From NCBI RefSeq assembly GCF_026008495.1, contig NZ_BQUN01000182.1:59050-123049 (forward strand): a stretch of DNA of 64,000 nucleotides. Reading direction: 5' to 3'. Shown piece by piece: positions 43,138-53,341 of this stretch. How positions within the stretch are numbered: the first letter of the stretch is position 1; every line of letters starts with the position of its first letter. The position numbers and the translations under genes are program-made. The notes beneath the pieces are model-generated. The model was not told where the DNA came from and searched no databases. It saw only the letters and a program-made list of their open reading frames with translations. The stretch comes from Streptomyces sp. A012304. Its GTDB lineage: Bacteria; Actinomycetota; Actinomycetes; Streptomycetales; Streptomycetaceae.

Positions 43138-43584
43138 TCAGCGAGCCATCCAGCGGTCCAGCTCCCGCGCCCGTGTGTCCAGAGCGTCGGCGAGGGCGGT
43201 CGACGAGGTCCGAGGAGGGCCCGGGACCTGCACGTCGTGCCGGGCGCCACCACGCCCGGGGTCGCAGTCGGGGTCGGGAGTCGCCACCTCGATCCCCGCC
43301 CGCCGCGCGAGCGCGACCGCCGTCGCCACGAAGCCCTCGGAGAGCGCGCGGATCACGGAGTGCCCCGTCCGGCCGTACCAGGCGACCAGTGCGCGTACGA
43401 ACTCGGCGTACACGGCCGGATCGATCTCCAGCGTGTCCGGGTCGCCCCAATGCCTGCCCTGGCCGATCCCCGAGGGCAGCGAGAGTTCCGCCTCGAACAC
43501 CTGGAGCTGGCGCATGAAGAGGCGGCCGACGCCGCTCGACGGGTTCCACAGCGTCTCGTCGTCGATGTCGAAATACATGCTCAT
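43138..43584 (-). CDS. DUF6086-like hypothetical protein
   Basis: 148 residues beginning MSMYFDIDDETLWNPSSGVGRLFMRQLQVFEAELSLPSGIG, a start I associate with the Streptomyces DUF6086 family; the family name is from memory. Helical C-terminus with a Gly/Arg/Pro-rich loop (105-125). Soluble, function unknown; such genes often sit near toxin or immunity-like loci. The ATG at 43584 has GGGGGATC upstream. Convergent with the dehydrogenase gene. Confidence 0.6.
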   Translation of the reverse strand: MSMYFDIDDETLWNPSSGVGRLFMRQLQVFEAELSLPSGIGQGRHWGDPDTLEIDPAVYAEFVRALVAWYGRTGHSVIRALSEGFVATAVALARRAGIEVATPDPDCDPGRGGARHDVQVPGPPRTSSTALADALDTRARELDRWMAR

Positions 43585-43680
43585 TGCCGATCCCCCTGCT
43601 CAGCCGCCCCGGCACAGGCTAGATGATCGGACCGGCGGCAGGCATCCGGGTAAGACGGCGCCCGGACGGCGCCGAGGGGC

Positions 43681-43758
43681 CCTCTCCCGGTCGGCGTCGG
43701 TGAGAACGGCGAAGGTGCGGCGGCCGTCGGCCGGATCGCGCATGCGCCGGACCCTGGA
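43681..43758 (-). pseudogene. Possible MarR wing fragment
   Basis: Within the 297-bp gap before the SRPBCC gene, the minus strand reads VRRMRDPADGRRTFAVLTDADRER, closely resembling the wing of MarR regulators (xDPADRRRxxVxLTxAG). Neither recognition helix nor C-terminal helices are present. The rest of the gap shows no gene. Confidence 0.35.
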
Positions 43759-43881
43759 GCCGACGGGCGGAGGCCTGTGGTCGTAAACAGGGTGTCCTCG
43801 GGTACTCGGCCCCTGTGCCGAGGCCGCAGGCTGGGCGTTCGTCCTGGCTGCGGCTGATTCAGCAGAGAGGGAGGCTCTCAG

Positions 43882-44343
43882 ATGAGCATGGTCAAGGAAG
43901 CGGTGGAAGTCGAGGTTCCCGTGCGCACCGCTTACAACCAGTGGACCCAGTTCGAGGAATTCCCTCAGTTCATGGAAGGGGTCGAGGAAGTCAGGCAGGT
44001 CGACGACCGCCACAACCACTGGACCACCAAGATCGGCGGGGTCAAGCGCGAGTTCGACACCGAGATCGTCGACCAGCTGCCCGACGAGCGCATCACGTGG
44101 CGCACCACGACGGGTGACACCAAGCAGAAGGGCACAGTCCGCTTCCAGCGCCTGGACGACACGCACACCCGGGTCGAGCTCGTCATGGATGTCGAGCCCA
44201 CCGGCGTTGCGGAGAAGACCGGCGACATGCTGGGCATGATCGATCGGCGTGTGAAGGGTGACATGCGGCGCTTCAAGGAGTACATCGAGGGCCGCGGCGG
44301 CGAGTCCGGGGCCTGGCGCGGGCGCGTCAAGCCCGGCGATTGA
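43882..44343 (+). CDS. SRPBCC-family (polyketide cyclase-like) protein
   Basis: 153 residues covering a full START/SRPBCC fold: VKEAVEVEVPVRTAYNQWTQFEEFPQFMEGVEEV at the N-terminus, WTTKIGGVKREFDTEIVDQLPDERITWRT in the middle and a final helix RRVKGDMRRFKEYIEGRG. This subgroup is widespread as small stress-associated ligand-binding proteins in Streptomyces; no polyketide synthase is nearby. The ATG at 43882 has GAGGGAGG upstream. Followed by a strong terminator. Confidence 0.83.
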   Translation: MSMVKEAVEVEVPVRTAYNQWTQFEEFPQFMEGVEEVRQVDDRHNHWTTKIGGVKREFDTEIVDQLPDERITWRTTTGDTKQKGTVRFQRLDDTHTRVELVMDVEPTGVAEKTGDMLGMIDRRVKGDMRRFKEYIEGRGGESGAWRGRVKPGD

Positions 44344-44378
44344 TCTTCCTTCCCGCGCCCTGGGCCGGGTGAAGAGAC

Positions 44379-44409
44379 GAGGCGGAACCTGACAATCAGG
44401 TTCCGCCTC
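44379..44409 (+). terminator. Hairpin terminator after the SRPBCC gene
   Basis: GAGGCGGAACCTG (44379-44391) pairs perfectly with CAGGTTCCGCCTC (44397-44409) around the loop ACAAT, 36 bp after the stop. Confidence 0.75.
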
Positions 44410-44414
44410 GCCCA

Positions 44415-44458
44415 TGAGCCACCCGTGAGCCACCCGTGAGCCGTCCGTGAGTCACCCG
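44415..44458 (+). repeat. Four tandem 11-bp repeats
   Basis: TGAGCCACCCG occurs at 44415 and 44426, with near copies TGAGCCGTCCG (44437) and TGAGTCACCCG (44448) and a partial fifth at 44459. The 11-bp period is one helical turn. It abuts the terminator and precedes the FG-GAP gene by 200 bp. The other part of the 315-bp gap (44459-44658) contains no gene I can support. Confidence 0.7.
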
Positions 44459-44658
44459 TGAGCCGCGCCGGAGAGCCTGCCTGTGTGGCCATCGAGATGG
44501 TGCGCCCCCTGCCGCGCGACGGCGTCGGCCGGCCGCTCGCCGTCCTCGGGGAGGTGCGCCGCCCTGACGATCATTCAGTTCTGTACAACCCCTGGGAAGT
44601 CCTGCGGGTCATAGTCTCCAAGACGACGACGGGACTCCTCGTCCACCAGGGGGCTGAC

Positions 44659-46833
44659 ATGACCACCCGCACGATCAGACGGACACGACACACCTCGCTC
44701 ACGATCGGGATCGCCGTCGCGCTGGCGGTCGGTGGTCTCGGTCTCTCCCCGGCGCCCGCGGCGGCCGCGCCGCGCGTGGCCGACGACGAGATCGTCTTCC
44801 CGCTCGGCACCAGGGGCGGCCTCAACGGCTACATCGAGACCCTCGCGCTGGGCGGCGGGAAGCTCAGCGTGCTGGGGACGGCCGACCCCGAGCCGAACCG
44901 CGGGCTGTGGGAGTTCGACCTCCCGGCCGTCGGCACCCCGCAGCCGGGACCCCGCAAGCTCGCGGCCTCCGACGTCTGGACGAACTACCCGTGCGAGGGC
45001 GTCGACCCCGCGGAGTACACGTGCAGCGCGTTCTACTCCAGTCTGTGGGCGCTCGGCGACGGCCGGGTCGGCTTCATGACGCCGTGGGGCGGCCAGGACG
45101 CGCTCGGCGGCGGGGCGCCCGGGAGCGAGCTGGGCCTCGGCCCGTTCGGCTGGGACTCCCCGGACCGTGTCGTGGCGGCCGGCGGTTCGTACATCGCGAT
45201 CAACGACGGGAGCGTGCAGCGCATCGGCTCCTTCGACCCGGAGGTGGCGTGGCCGGGGCAGATCCACAGCCGGGCGGTCACCGCGATGTCCATCTGGGGG
45301 ACGAAGATCTGGAAGCCGGGCAGCGCCGCCGGCACGGTCAACTCCTACGACCTGGTCACCAAGGCGAACTCGGCGAACGTGACACTCGGCTCCGGCTGTG
45401 TCCCCGACGACCTGCAGGCGGTCGGACGGTGGCTGTACTGGCGCTGCTCCGCGTCGGACAAGGCCGGGGTGTGGGATCACAGCACCGGCAGGAACATCCC
45501 CGTCCCCGGCGCGCTGCCCGCCAAGGTCGGGGACGGCTACCTGATCCAGCGGTCCGAGGGCGCGCGGACGGTGACCCTCACCGACTTCCACCGCGGCGGG
45601 GGCCACGCGGCCGCCACCACACCCTTCTTCACCGCCCCCGAAGACGGGGGGATCGGCATGCTGACCGTCGACCGGTACGGCGGCCATGTGGCCTATGTCG
45701 ACGGCGAGCGCATGATCCACATCCGGCCGGTGTCGGTGCCGCGGTCGCGGATCAGCCTGTTCGACTGGCGCACGGACTCCACCGTGGACCTGCGCACGGC
45801 GAGCGACCGCCTGTGGGAGGGCACCTGGCGGCTCACCCGCCCGCCCGCGTCCTGGAAGCTCACCATCAAGGACGCGTACGGCGCCACCGTCCGCACCCTC
45901 ACCGGTACCTCCCACGAAGGCGCCGCCGTCCGCGTCGCGTGGGACGGCAAGGACGACGCGGGCGTGAAGGCGGTGAGCGGCCGCTACCACTGGACCATGA
46001 CCGTGGACCCGGGCGACGGCGGCGCTGTCCGCACCCTGCCGACCGGGAACTTCTGGCTCTCCGGTGGCCGGTCCGCCGTCCGTGACGCCGACACCGACGG
46101 CTACGGCGAGCTGTACACGATGACCAACGGCGGCCTGCTCGAGGCGCACCGGTTCTCCGGCGGCACGCTGACCACGTCCCGCGGCTGGTCCGGCTGGGAC
46201 CCGGCCACCCGCTTCATTCCCATCGGCGACATGACCGGCGACGGCTGCTCCGACATGCTCGGCAAGACCACCGACGGCAAGCTCTACCGGCACTCCGGCG
46301 GCTGCACCGGCGTCTACCTGCCCGACACCGAGGGCACGCTGGTCGGCTCCGGCTGGGGCGGCTTCGACACCGTCGTCGCCGCCGACGACTTCACCGGCGA
46401 CCACCGCCCCGACCTGCTGGCCCGCCAGGCCGCGACCGGCTACCTCTACCTGTACAAGTCCAACGCCCAGGGCCTGATGGGCCCGGGTGTGCGCGTCGGC
46501 ACCGGCTGGAAGGGCTACACCATCGCCGGCGCCGCCGACGTGACCGGTGACGGCATCGGCGACCTCCTCGCGCGGGACGCGGGCGGCGAACTGTGGCGCT
46601 ACGACGGCAACGGCACGGGCGGTTTCAAGCCCCGGGTGCTGGTGTTCGAGGACTGGGGCGCCGGCCGCAACGCGATCGTCACCGTCGGCGACGTCACCGG
46701 CGACGGTTTCCCCGACCTCGTCTCCCGCACCACCGACGGCAAGCTGCTGCGGAACAAGGGCTGGGGCGACGGCACCTTCAGCGCCACCTACACCCTCGCC
46801 TCCGGCTGGCAGGCCTACCGCGCGCTGTTCTGA
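44659..46833 (+). CDS. Secreted FG-GAP/VCBS repeat protein
   Basis: 724 residues. A Sec signal peptide (TIGIAVALAVGGLGLSPAPAAA, cut near residue 37) is followed by a beta-propeller-like region (40-380), a FlgD-Ig-like domain (about 390-470, WKLTIKDAYGATVRTLTG ... VAWDGKDDAGVKAVSGRYHWTMT) and C-terminal FG-GAP repeats with calcium-loop-like motifs DADTDGYGELY, DMTGDGCSDML, DFTGDHRPDLL, DVTGDGIGDLL and DVTGDGFPDLV. Extracellular, likely calcium-binding and adhesive; no catalytic domain seen. The ATG at 44659 has AGGGGG at 5 nt. A GC-rich hairpin lies after the stop. Confidence 0.82.
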   Translation: MTTRTIRRTRHTSLTIGIAVALAVGGLGLSPAPAAAAPRVADDEIVFPLGTRGGLNGYIETLALGGGKLSVLGTADPEPNRGLWEFDLPAVGTPQPGPRKLAASDVWTNYPCEGVDPAEYTCSAFYSSLWALGDGRVGFMTPWGGQDALGGGAPGSELGLGPFGWDSPDRVVAAGGSYIAINDGSVQRIGSFDPEVAWPGQIHSRAVTAMSIWGTKIWKPGSAAGTVNSYDLVTKANSANVTLGSGCVPDDLQAVGRWLYWRCSASDKAGVWDHSTGRNIPVPGALPAKVGDGYLIQRSEGARTVTLTDFHRGGGHAAATTPFFTAPEDGGIGMLTVDRYGGHVAYVDGERMIHIRPVSVPRSRISLFDWRTDSTVDLRTASDRLWEGTWRLTRPPASWKLTIKDAYGATVRTLTGTSHEGAAVRVAWDGKDDAGVKAVSGRYHWTMTVDPGDGGAVRTLPTGNFWLSGGRSAVRDADTDGYGELYTMTNGGLLEAHRFSGGTLTTSRGWSGWDPATRFIPIGDMTGDGCSDMLGKTTDGKLYRHSGGCTGVYLPDTEGTLVGSGWGGFDTVVAADDFTGDHRPDLLARQAATGYLYLYKSNAQGLMGPGVRVGTGWKGYTIAGAADVTGDGIGDLLARDAGGELWRYDGNGTGGFKPRVLVFEDWGAGRNAIVTVGDVTGDGFPDLVSRTTDGKLLRNKGWGDGTFSATYTLASGWQAYRALF

Positions 46834-46852
46834 GCCGTCCGGCCGGACCACG

Positions 46853-46885
46853 GCCCGCGCCCGGACCGCACGGGCGGGCGCGGGC
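46853..46885 (+). terminator. GC-rich hairpin after the FG-GAP gene
   Basis: GCCCGCGCCCG (46853-46863) pairs with CGGGCGCGGGC (46875-46885), an 11-bp perfect stem with an 11-nt loop, 20 bp after the stop. Confidence 0.55.
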
Positions 46886-46939
46886 TGCCAGGCCGCGGGT
46901 CTGCGACCGCCAGGCGCGCCCCGCGGCCTGAAAATCGGC

Positions 46940-46968
46940 TTGTCGCGACAGAGCGCGGCACCCTAAGT
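46940..46968 (+). promoter_or_regulatory. Promoter with overlapping palindrome for the LLM oxidoreductase
   Basis: TTGTCG (46940-46945) and CTAAGT (46963-46968) lie 17 bp apart. The -35 overlaps the perfect 10-bp palindrome TGTCGCGACA (46941-46950), a plausible operator. The leader to the start at 47093 is about 120 nt. Confidence 0.5.
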
Positions 46969-47907
46969 TGAGATCACTTCGACGAGACGTTCCCCCCAGA
47001 AGTACGCCGCAGAGCGGGAACGTTCCACCTTGCTGAGGTGCCGGAGGGGCGGCAGAAGTCCTTGTCGACCCTTCCCTTCGGAGGTTCCCTTCATGAACGT
47101 CGGTATCGGCCTGCCCATCGCCGACCCCGCCACCCTGCTGAGCTGGGCCGAGCGCGCCGACGCCGGGCCCTTCAGCACGCTCGGCCTGCTCGACCGGCTC
47201 GTCTACCACAACCCGGAACCGCTGGTCGCACTCGCCGTCCTCGCGGGCGCCACCTCCCGCGTCCGCGTCCAGACCGAGGTGCTGCTCGCTCCCCTGCGCG
47301 ACACCGCCCTCCTCGCCAAGCAGGCCGCCACCTTGGACCGGATGACAGGAGGCCGTCTGGTCCTCGGCCTGGGCATAGGCGGCCGGGACGACGACCACCG
47401 GGTCACCGGCATCGACAAGCGCACCCGGGGCCGGCGTCTCGACGAGCAGATGGCGGTGATGCGCCGACTGTGGTCCGGCGAGCCGTACGGCGACGACATC
47501 GGCCCGATCGGTCCCGCGCCCGCCCGCCCCGGCGGCCCCGAGGTGCTCTTCGGCGGCTTCAAGCCCGCCGCGATCGAACGCGTCGCCCGCTGGGGCGACG
47601 GCTTCCTCGCCGCCGCGGCACCCTCCTGGGCAGGCGGCCTGTTCGACACCGCCCGGAAGTTCTGGAGGGAGTACGACCGCGCCGGCGAACCGCGCATCGT
47701 CGCGCAGGTCAACGTCGCGCTCGGCCCTGAAGACGTGATCCGCGACGCCCGGGCCCACATGCACGCGTATTACACCTTCACCGGCATGGCCGACCGGATG
47801 GTGGCCGGAATGCTCACCACGCCGACCGACATCCGCGACGCGATCACCCGCTTCGCCGACCTCGGCGCCGACGAGGTCATGCTCTACTGCTACGGCGCCG
47901 ACCCGCG

Positions 47908-48999
<1,092 letters not shown>

Positions 49000-49032
49000 G
49001 ACTGCTCCCCCATTTTCCTCAGCTGCCTCCGC

Positions 49033-49093
49033 CTAACGGTTCTCCAGTCCCGTTAGCGCGCTGCGTTAAAGTAGCACGCGTCAGCCATTAACG
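49033..49093. promoter_or_regulatory. TetR-type operator region
   Basis: CTAACGG (49033-49039) and CCGTTAG (49050-49056) form an inverted repeat; CGTTAA (49064-49069) and TTAACG (49088-49093) form a second, wider one. Four half-sites of one motif in the 110-bp divergent gap fit dimer pairs of the adjacent TetR protein controlling both genes. Confidence 0.55.
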
Positions 49094-49109
49094 AAACTGG
49101 GGTCCCATT

Positions 49110-49730
49110 ATGAGTTCGATGGAGCCGGGGACCGTCCGGCCGGGAGGACGTACGGCGCGGGTTCGGGCGGCGGTGCTGCAGGCGGCCGGAGACACCCTGG
49201 CCGAGCGGGGCTTCGCCCACCTGGACCTCGCTGACATCGCCCGCCGTGCGGAGGTGGGCAGGACGACCGTCTACCGTCGCTGGGGAACGGCGACCGGCCT
49301 GGTGGCCGACCTGCTGATGGACATGGCCGAGCAGTCACTGCCGCGTACCGAGACCGGCTCCCTGCTCGGCGACCTGAAGGCCAACGCCCGGCTGGTGCGG
49401 CGCACCTTGGCCGACCCGCGGCAGGGCGCCCTGTTCAAGGCCGTGATCGCGGCCGCCACCTGCGAGGCCAAGGCGGCCGAGGCCCTGCGTCACTTCTACG
49501 ACATCCGCGTCAAGGAGTGGGCACCCTGCGTCCAGCAGGCCATCGACCGGGGCGAAGTGCCCGAGGACACCGACACGCACGAGGTGATCCGTGCTGTCTC
49601 CGCCCCCCTCTACTACCGCCTGCTGACCACCGGCGACCCCCTCGACGAAGCCGCCGCCGACCGTGCCGCCGAGGCCGCCGCGTCCGCCGCGCGCGCGGGA
49701 GCGTACCGGCGCGGCCAACGACGTGGGTGA
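49110..49730 (+). CDS. TetR-family transcriptional regulator
   Basis: 206 residues. N-terminal HTH (about 15-62, ARVRAAVLQAAGDTLAERGFAHLDLADIARRAEVGRTTVYRRWGT) and an effector domain of the TetR_C_11/16 kind (YDIRVKEWAPCVQQAIDRGEVPEDTD). The ATG at 49110 lies only 16 bp from the last half-site. Likely represses itself and the aldo/keto reductase. Confidence 0.9.
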   Translation: MSSMEPGTVRPGGRTARVRAAVLQAAGDTLAERGFAHLDLADIARRAEVGRTTVYRRWGTATGLVADLLMDMAEQSLPRTETGSLLGDLKANARLVRRTLADPRQGALFKAVIAAATCEAKAAEALRHFYDIRVKEWAPCVQQAIDRGEVPEDTDTHEVIRAVSAPLYYRLLTTGDPLDEAAADRAAEAAASAARAGAYRRGQRRG

Positions 49731-49886
49731 TCCACCGGCCTGGCCAGGCGGCAGCCGCGGCGGGAGCCGAACGGGGCAGGCGTCCCGTTTCCTGTACGGC
49801 GGGGACGTTCCCCGGTGTGCGGTGGTAGGACGGGGCCTAAAGCGGTGCTGTGGTCGTAACGACGCGCTGGGAGAGGGGAGTTGGGC

Positions 49887-50675
49887 ATGGCGGCAGAGAA
49901 CATCGATGATGTCGTGGACGGTCTTGCCGGGATCGTGCGGGAGGCCGGCCGCGCCGGTGACCGGGTCGGGTACTTCGCGGCGCTGTACCGACAGGTGACC
50001 GTCGAGGTCCGCACGGCCATTCGCGGTGGGCTGTTCGACGACGGCGCCCGCATGGACCGTTTCGACACGCTCTTCGGCAACCGCTACTTCGACGCGTACG
50101 ACGCCTGGCGTCGTGACCGGAGCGGGCCGCGTTGCTGGCGTGAGGCGTTCGGGCTGCTCGACGACGCCGACACCGTCATCGTCCAGCATCTGATACTCGG
50201 CGTGAACGCGCACATCAACCTCGACCTGGCCGTCGTCGCCGCGCGGACCAGCCCGGGCGAGGCCATCCACGCGTTGCGGCGTGACTTTCTGCTGATCAAC
50301 GACATCCTCGCGCGGGTGGCGCTGTCGGTGCAGGACTCGGTCGGCGCCCTGTCGCCCCTCATGTCGCTGCTGGACCGGATCGGAGCCCGCACCGACGAGC
50401 GGATCCTCGACTTCAGTGTCCGTCAGTCCCGCGAGGAGGCCTGGTACAACGCCGTGCTGCTCGCAGGCCAGACCGAGGAGGAGCGCGAGGCCACCATCGA
50501 GCGGCTGGACGTCCGGGCCGCCGTGCTCGCACGGTTGACAGCGCGTCCGGGCGGCCTGGTCCGGCCGGCCCTGCAGTTGATCCGGGGCACCGAGAGCGAT
50601 GACGTGCCGGCCGTCATCGCCCATCTGGACAACGTCATGGAGCGCCCCTCCGCCCGCCAGGGCCACCACGGCTGA
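49887..50675 (+). CDS. DUF5995-family protein
   Basis: 262 residues, all-helical, with VDGLAGIVREAGRAGDRVGYFAALYRQVTVEV, FDTLFGNRYFDAYDAWR and VIVQHLILGVNAHINLDLAVVAA, segments I associate with DUF5995 of actinomycetes. The N-A-H-I-N-L-D-L helix could hold a metal or haem ligand, but function is unknown. The ATG at 49887 has GAGAGGGGAG upstream; a TTG two codons earlier is less likely. Confidence 0.75.
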   Translation: MAAENIDDVVDGLAGIVREAGRAGDRVGYFAALYRQVTVEVRTAIRGGLFDDGARMDRFDTLFGNRYFDAYDAWRRDRSGPRCWREAFGLLDDADTVIVQHLILGVNAHINLDLAVVAARTSPGEAIHALRRDFLLINDILARVALSVQDSVGALSPLMSLLDRIGARTDERILDFSVRQSREEAWYNAVLLAGQTEEEREATIERLDVRAAVLARLTARPGGLVRPALQLIRGTESDDVPAVIAHLDNVMERPSARQGHHG

Positions 50676-50825
50676 CGGCCCGACAGCGGGCAGGCGGCGG
50701 CTTCAGTTTCAGTGCCTGTTCCGCCGCGCCCGGCTGCCGGACCGGGCTCCATGGGCCGCGTCGGCAGCGCGAGAGGCCCCTCGCCGCCGGATTGCCCGGG
50801 CATGGACCGCGCACGCCGATCGACG

Positions 50826-51587
50826 TCAGGCGTGGGACAGCGCGAAGGAGACCAGGAAGCCGCCGACCGTGACCAGCCCGATCGCCAGATGGGCCTCCTG
50901 GAACGCCTCGGGAATCATCGTGTCGGCGATCATGGCCAGGATCGCGCCGGCGGCCACGGCCGTCACCGCGGCGATCACAGCGGGGGAGAAACCTCCGACG
51001 ACGCTGTAGCCGAGGACCGCGGAGACGGTACTCGCGGCGGTGATGGCTCCCCAGACGCCGAAGACGTAACTCCTGCCGCGTCCGGCCTGTTTCATCCCCG
51101 CCGAGCTGGACAGCCCCTCGGGGATGTTGCTGATGAACACCGCTGCCACCGTGACCGAGCTGACCGCGCCGCCGTCGAGCAGGCTGACGCCGATCACGGC
51201 CGACTCGGGTACGCCGTCCAGCAGCGCGCCCAGCGCCAGGGCCAGACCCGAGCCGCTGTGTTCCCGCTCGGACGGCTGGGCCTGGGCCGGGCGATGACCT
51301 GACCGCTTGCGATGGCGGGCACCCCGGCGCGCCAGCCACAGATTGCCCACCGTGTAGGCCGCTGCCCCGGCCAGTGTCCCCACGGCCGCCGGAGCGAGCC
51401 CGCCCTGATCGTAGGCTTCGTCGATCAGCTCGAAGGAGACGGCCGAGAGCAGCACGCCGGCACCGAATGCCATCACCAGCGCGATGACCTTCTGCGGTAC
51501 GCGCAGCGCATAGCCGAACACCGCTCCCAGCAGCAGGGCGGAGCCTGCCAGCAATCCCCAGGCACCTGCCTGAACCACCTCGGACAT
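50826..51587 (-). CDS. ZIP-family metal transporter
   Basis: 253 residues, eight membrane helices with a cytosolic loop (about 95-115, His/Arg-rich). Helix 4 carries ALGALLDGVPESAVIG and helix 5 SNIPEGLSSSAGMKQAG, the two ZIP metal-binding motifs, with the usual first His of helix 4 replaced by Asp. It probably imports a divalent cation such as zinc. The ATG at 51587 is divergent from the TraB-like gene over about 150 bp; I see no Zur-type palindrome there. Confidence 0.82.
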   Translation of the reverse strand: MSEVVQAGAWGLLAGSALLLGAVFGYALRVPQKVIALVMAFGAGVLLSAVSFELIDEAYDQGGLAPAAVGTLAGAAAYTVGNLWLARRGARHRKRSGHRPAQAQPSEREHSGSGLALALGALLDGVPESAVIGVSLLDGGAVSSVTVAAVFISNIPEGLSSSAGMKQAGRGRSYVFGVWGAITAASTVSAVLGYSVVGGFSPAVIAAVTAVAAGAILAMIADTMIPEAFQEAHLAIGLVTVGGFLVSFALSHA

Positions 51588-51735
51588 GCCGCCACGTCTA
51601 CCCCTGCGAGCCGCGAGTAGTACCCGTGGAGTTCCAGGTCGCGGTCGAACCCGCGACGGAGGGAACCGCGGCCCTGGGCGGGCTCGTGTCCCCGTACGGG
51701 TGGAAGGGAAACCGGGCGAGTTTCGCGGGGGAGTC

Positions 51736-52437
51736 ATGCAGATCGTCGAGGTCACCGGATATGCCGTCAGATCCGCTGTGATCACCATGAGGCGGACGGG
51801 AAAGCCACTCGAATTCGTGATCTTCCCGATGCTGCACGTGGCATCGCCGACGTTCTACTCCCAGGTCCGCCTCAGGCTCAGGGGATGCGACCTCATCGTC
51901 ATGGAGGGAGTCCGGGGGCAGTCGGCCGGGTTGAGCGCCCTCACGCTTGCCTACCGGTTCGCCCCACGACGTCGGCGCAACGGGCTGCAGGAGCAGCGCG
52001 ACGAGCTGCTGATTCCCGAGTCCGTGCCGGTCGTCTACCCGGATGTGACCGCGGCGGAGGCGATCGAGGACCTGAAGACACTGTCGCGGTGGACGTACCT
52101 GCTTCTCCTGGTCGCGGCGCCCGTGATGGGCCTGGTGTTCGCGCTGCGCGGTCCGCGCGCCTTCCTCGACGAGGACCTGGCGGTCGACGATCTGCCGTCG
52201 ACGCTGCGGGCGGAGATGCTGGCCGACGACCCGGTGGAGCACGCGATGACCGATCGGCGCGACGAACGGTTGCTCGACGCGCTGGGCGAGATCCACGCGG
52301 AGCGCGCCGACGAGCCGATCCGGGTGGCCGTCGTCTACGGAGCCCGCCATGTCCCGGCGATCGTGGCGGGGCTGATGAGTCGTCACGGATACCGGGCCCG
52401 TGAGGCGGAATGGCTGACCGTCCTCGTCCCGGCGTAG
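51736..52437 (+). CDS. TraB/GumN-like protein
   Basis: 233 residues resembling TraB-family proteins: FVIFPMLHVASPTFYSQV (the H-V-A-S segment equals the family's first His motif), DLIVMEGVRGQS, one possible membrane helix (TYLLLLVAAPVMGLVFAL, about 118-135) and the final VVYGARHVPAIVAGL (second His motif). TraB-like proteins are proposed metalloproteases or erythromycin-esterase-fold relatives. The ATG at 51736 follows GGGGGAGTC. Confidence 0.65.
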   Translation: MQIVEVTGYAVRSAVITMRRTGKPLEFVIFPMLHVASPTFYSQVRLRLRGCDLIVMEGVRGQSAGLSALTLAYRFAPRRRRNGLQEQRDELLIPESVPVVYPDVTAAEAIEDLKTLSRWTYLLLLVAAPVMGLVFALRGPRAFLDEDLAVDDLPSTLRAEMLADDPVEHAMTDRRDERLLDALGEIHAERADEPIRVAVVYGARHVPAIVAGLMSRHGYRAREAEWLTVLVPA

Positions 52438-52555
52438 ATCGCGGGGCCAGGCCGGTTCCGCCTGGTCCGGCAGGCGGCGGCGGGCATGGCCACCGTCGGC
52501 GGCACCCTCTTCCTGCCGTGGTGACGGCAGGCCGTGGTGAGGGCAGACTACGGGG

Positions 52556-53329
52556 GTGAACTCCGACCTGTATCCCGAGCTGGCCGCGGCGGGCGGCCTC
52601 GCTGCCGCGCTGGAACAGTCGGCGGCCGGCCGCGGTGTCGATCTCACGGTGCTGTCCGGCAACTGGGGGGCACTCGCTTCGGCCCGCATCGCCTCCTCGG
52701 TCCCCGAGCGCGAGCCGCTGTCCGTCCACATCGGCGCCGAGAGCCGCTGGTTCGGTGTCTCCGGCTGGAGCCAGGGCATCGAACTCATCACCGGAGGCAC
52801 GCCCGACCTGGCGGATGTCGTCAGGGCCGGGGTGGCGTGGGGGCGGGGCAGGAGCCTGCGGGAGATACGGGCGGAACTGCCGTTCCTGCGTTCCGGTGAG
52901 CGTGCCGAAGCCCATCAGCGCGGACCGGGAGCGGTGGTGGAGTCGCAGTGGCGTGCGATGCGGAGAAGGGCGGCCGAGGCATCCCACTTCCCCGAGTTCG
53001 GTGCGCTCGTGGAGGCGGCTCATGCCGAACCTCGGCTGCGGCAGCTGTATGTGTTCCGCAGCCACTGGACGCTCGGCTTCAGCTCCTGCACCGGGTACCC
53101 GTTCCGGACCGAGGTCGCCATCGCCCCGTCGCACGGCGACAGCCCGTACCGCGTACTGAGACACTCCCACACCGATGTCATCAGTGAGGCCGCCACGGCC
53201 GCGGAGGCCGCCGAGCTGGCGGTGGCCGGCCTCCCCGCAGGCCTCGGCCCCGCCGTCACGGGAACCGCCGCCCCGAGCGACGAGGAGACCTGGCGTCCCG
53301 TCGACCGGTCGACGGAAGCCACCCGCTGA
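52556..53329 (+). CDS. DUF6193-like protein
   Basis: 257 residues without signal or membrane helices. Segments LTVLSGNWGALASARIASSVPEREPLSVHIGAE and LYVFRSHWTLGFSSCTGYPFRTEVAIAPSHGDSPYRVL recall DUF6193 proteins of Streptomyces (assignment from memory). Function unknown. The GTG at 52556 is preceded by a GGGG tract. Its stop is 12 bp from the end of the broken histidine-kinase gene. Confidence 0.6.
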   Translation: MNSDLYPELAAAGGLAAALEQSAAGRGVDLTVLSGNWGALASARIASSVPEREPLSVHIGAESRWFGVSGWSQGIELITGGTPDLADVVRAGVAWGRGRSLREIRAELPFLRSGERAEAHQRGPGAVVESQWRAMRRRAAEASHFPEFGALVEAAHAEPRLRQLYVFRSHWTLGFSSCTGYPFRTEVAIAPSHGDSPYRVLRHSHTDVISEAATAAEAAELAVAGLPAGLGPAVTGTAAPSDEETWRPVDRSTEATR

Positions 53330-53341
53330 CCTCGCCCCTTC

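Noticed and set aside
44415..44458. Short tandem repeats as a CRISPR array
   Set aside because: Units are 11 bp without spacers and no cas genes are near.
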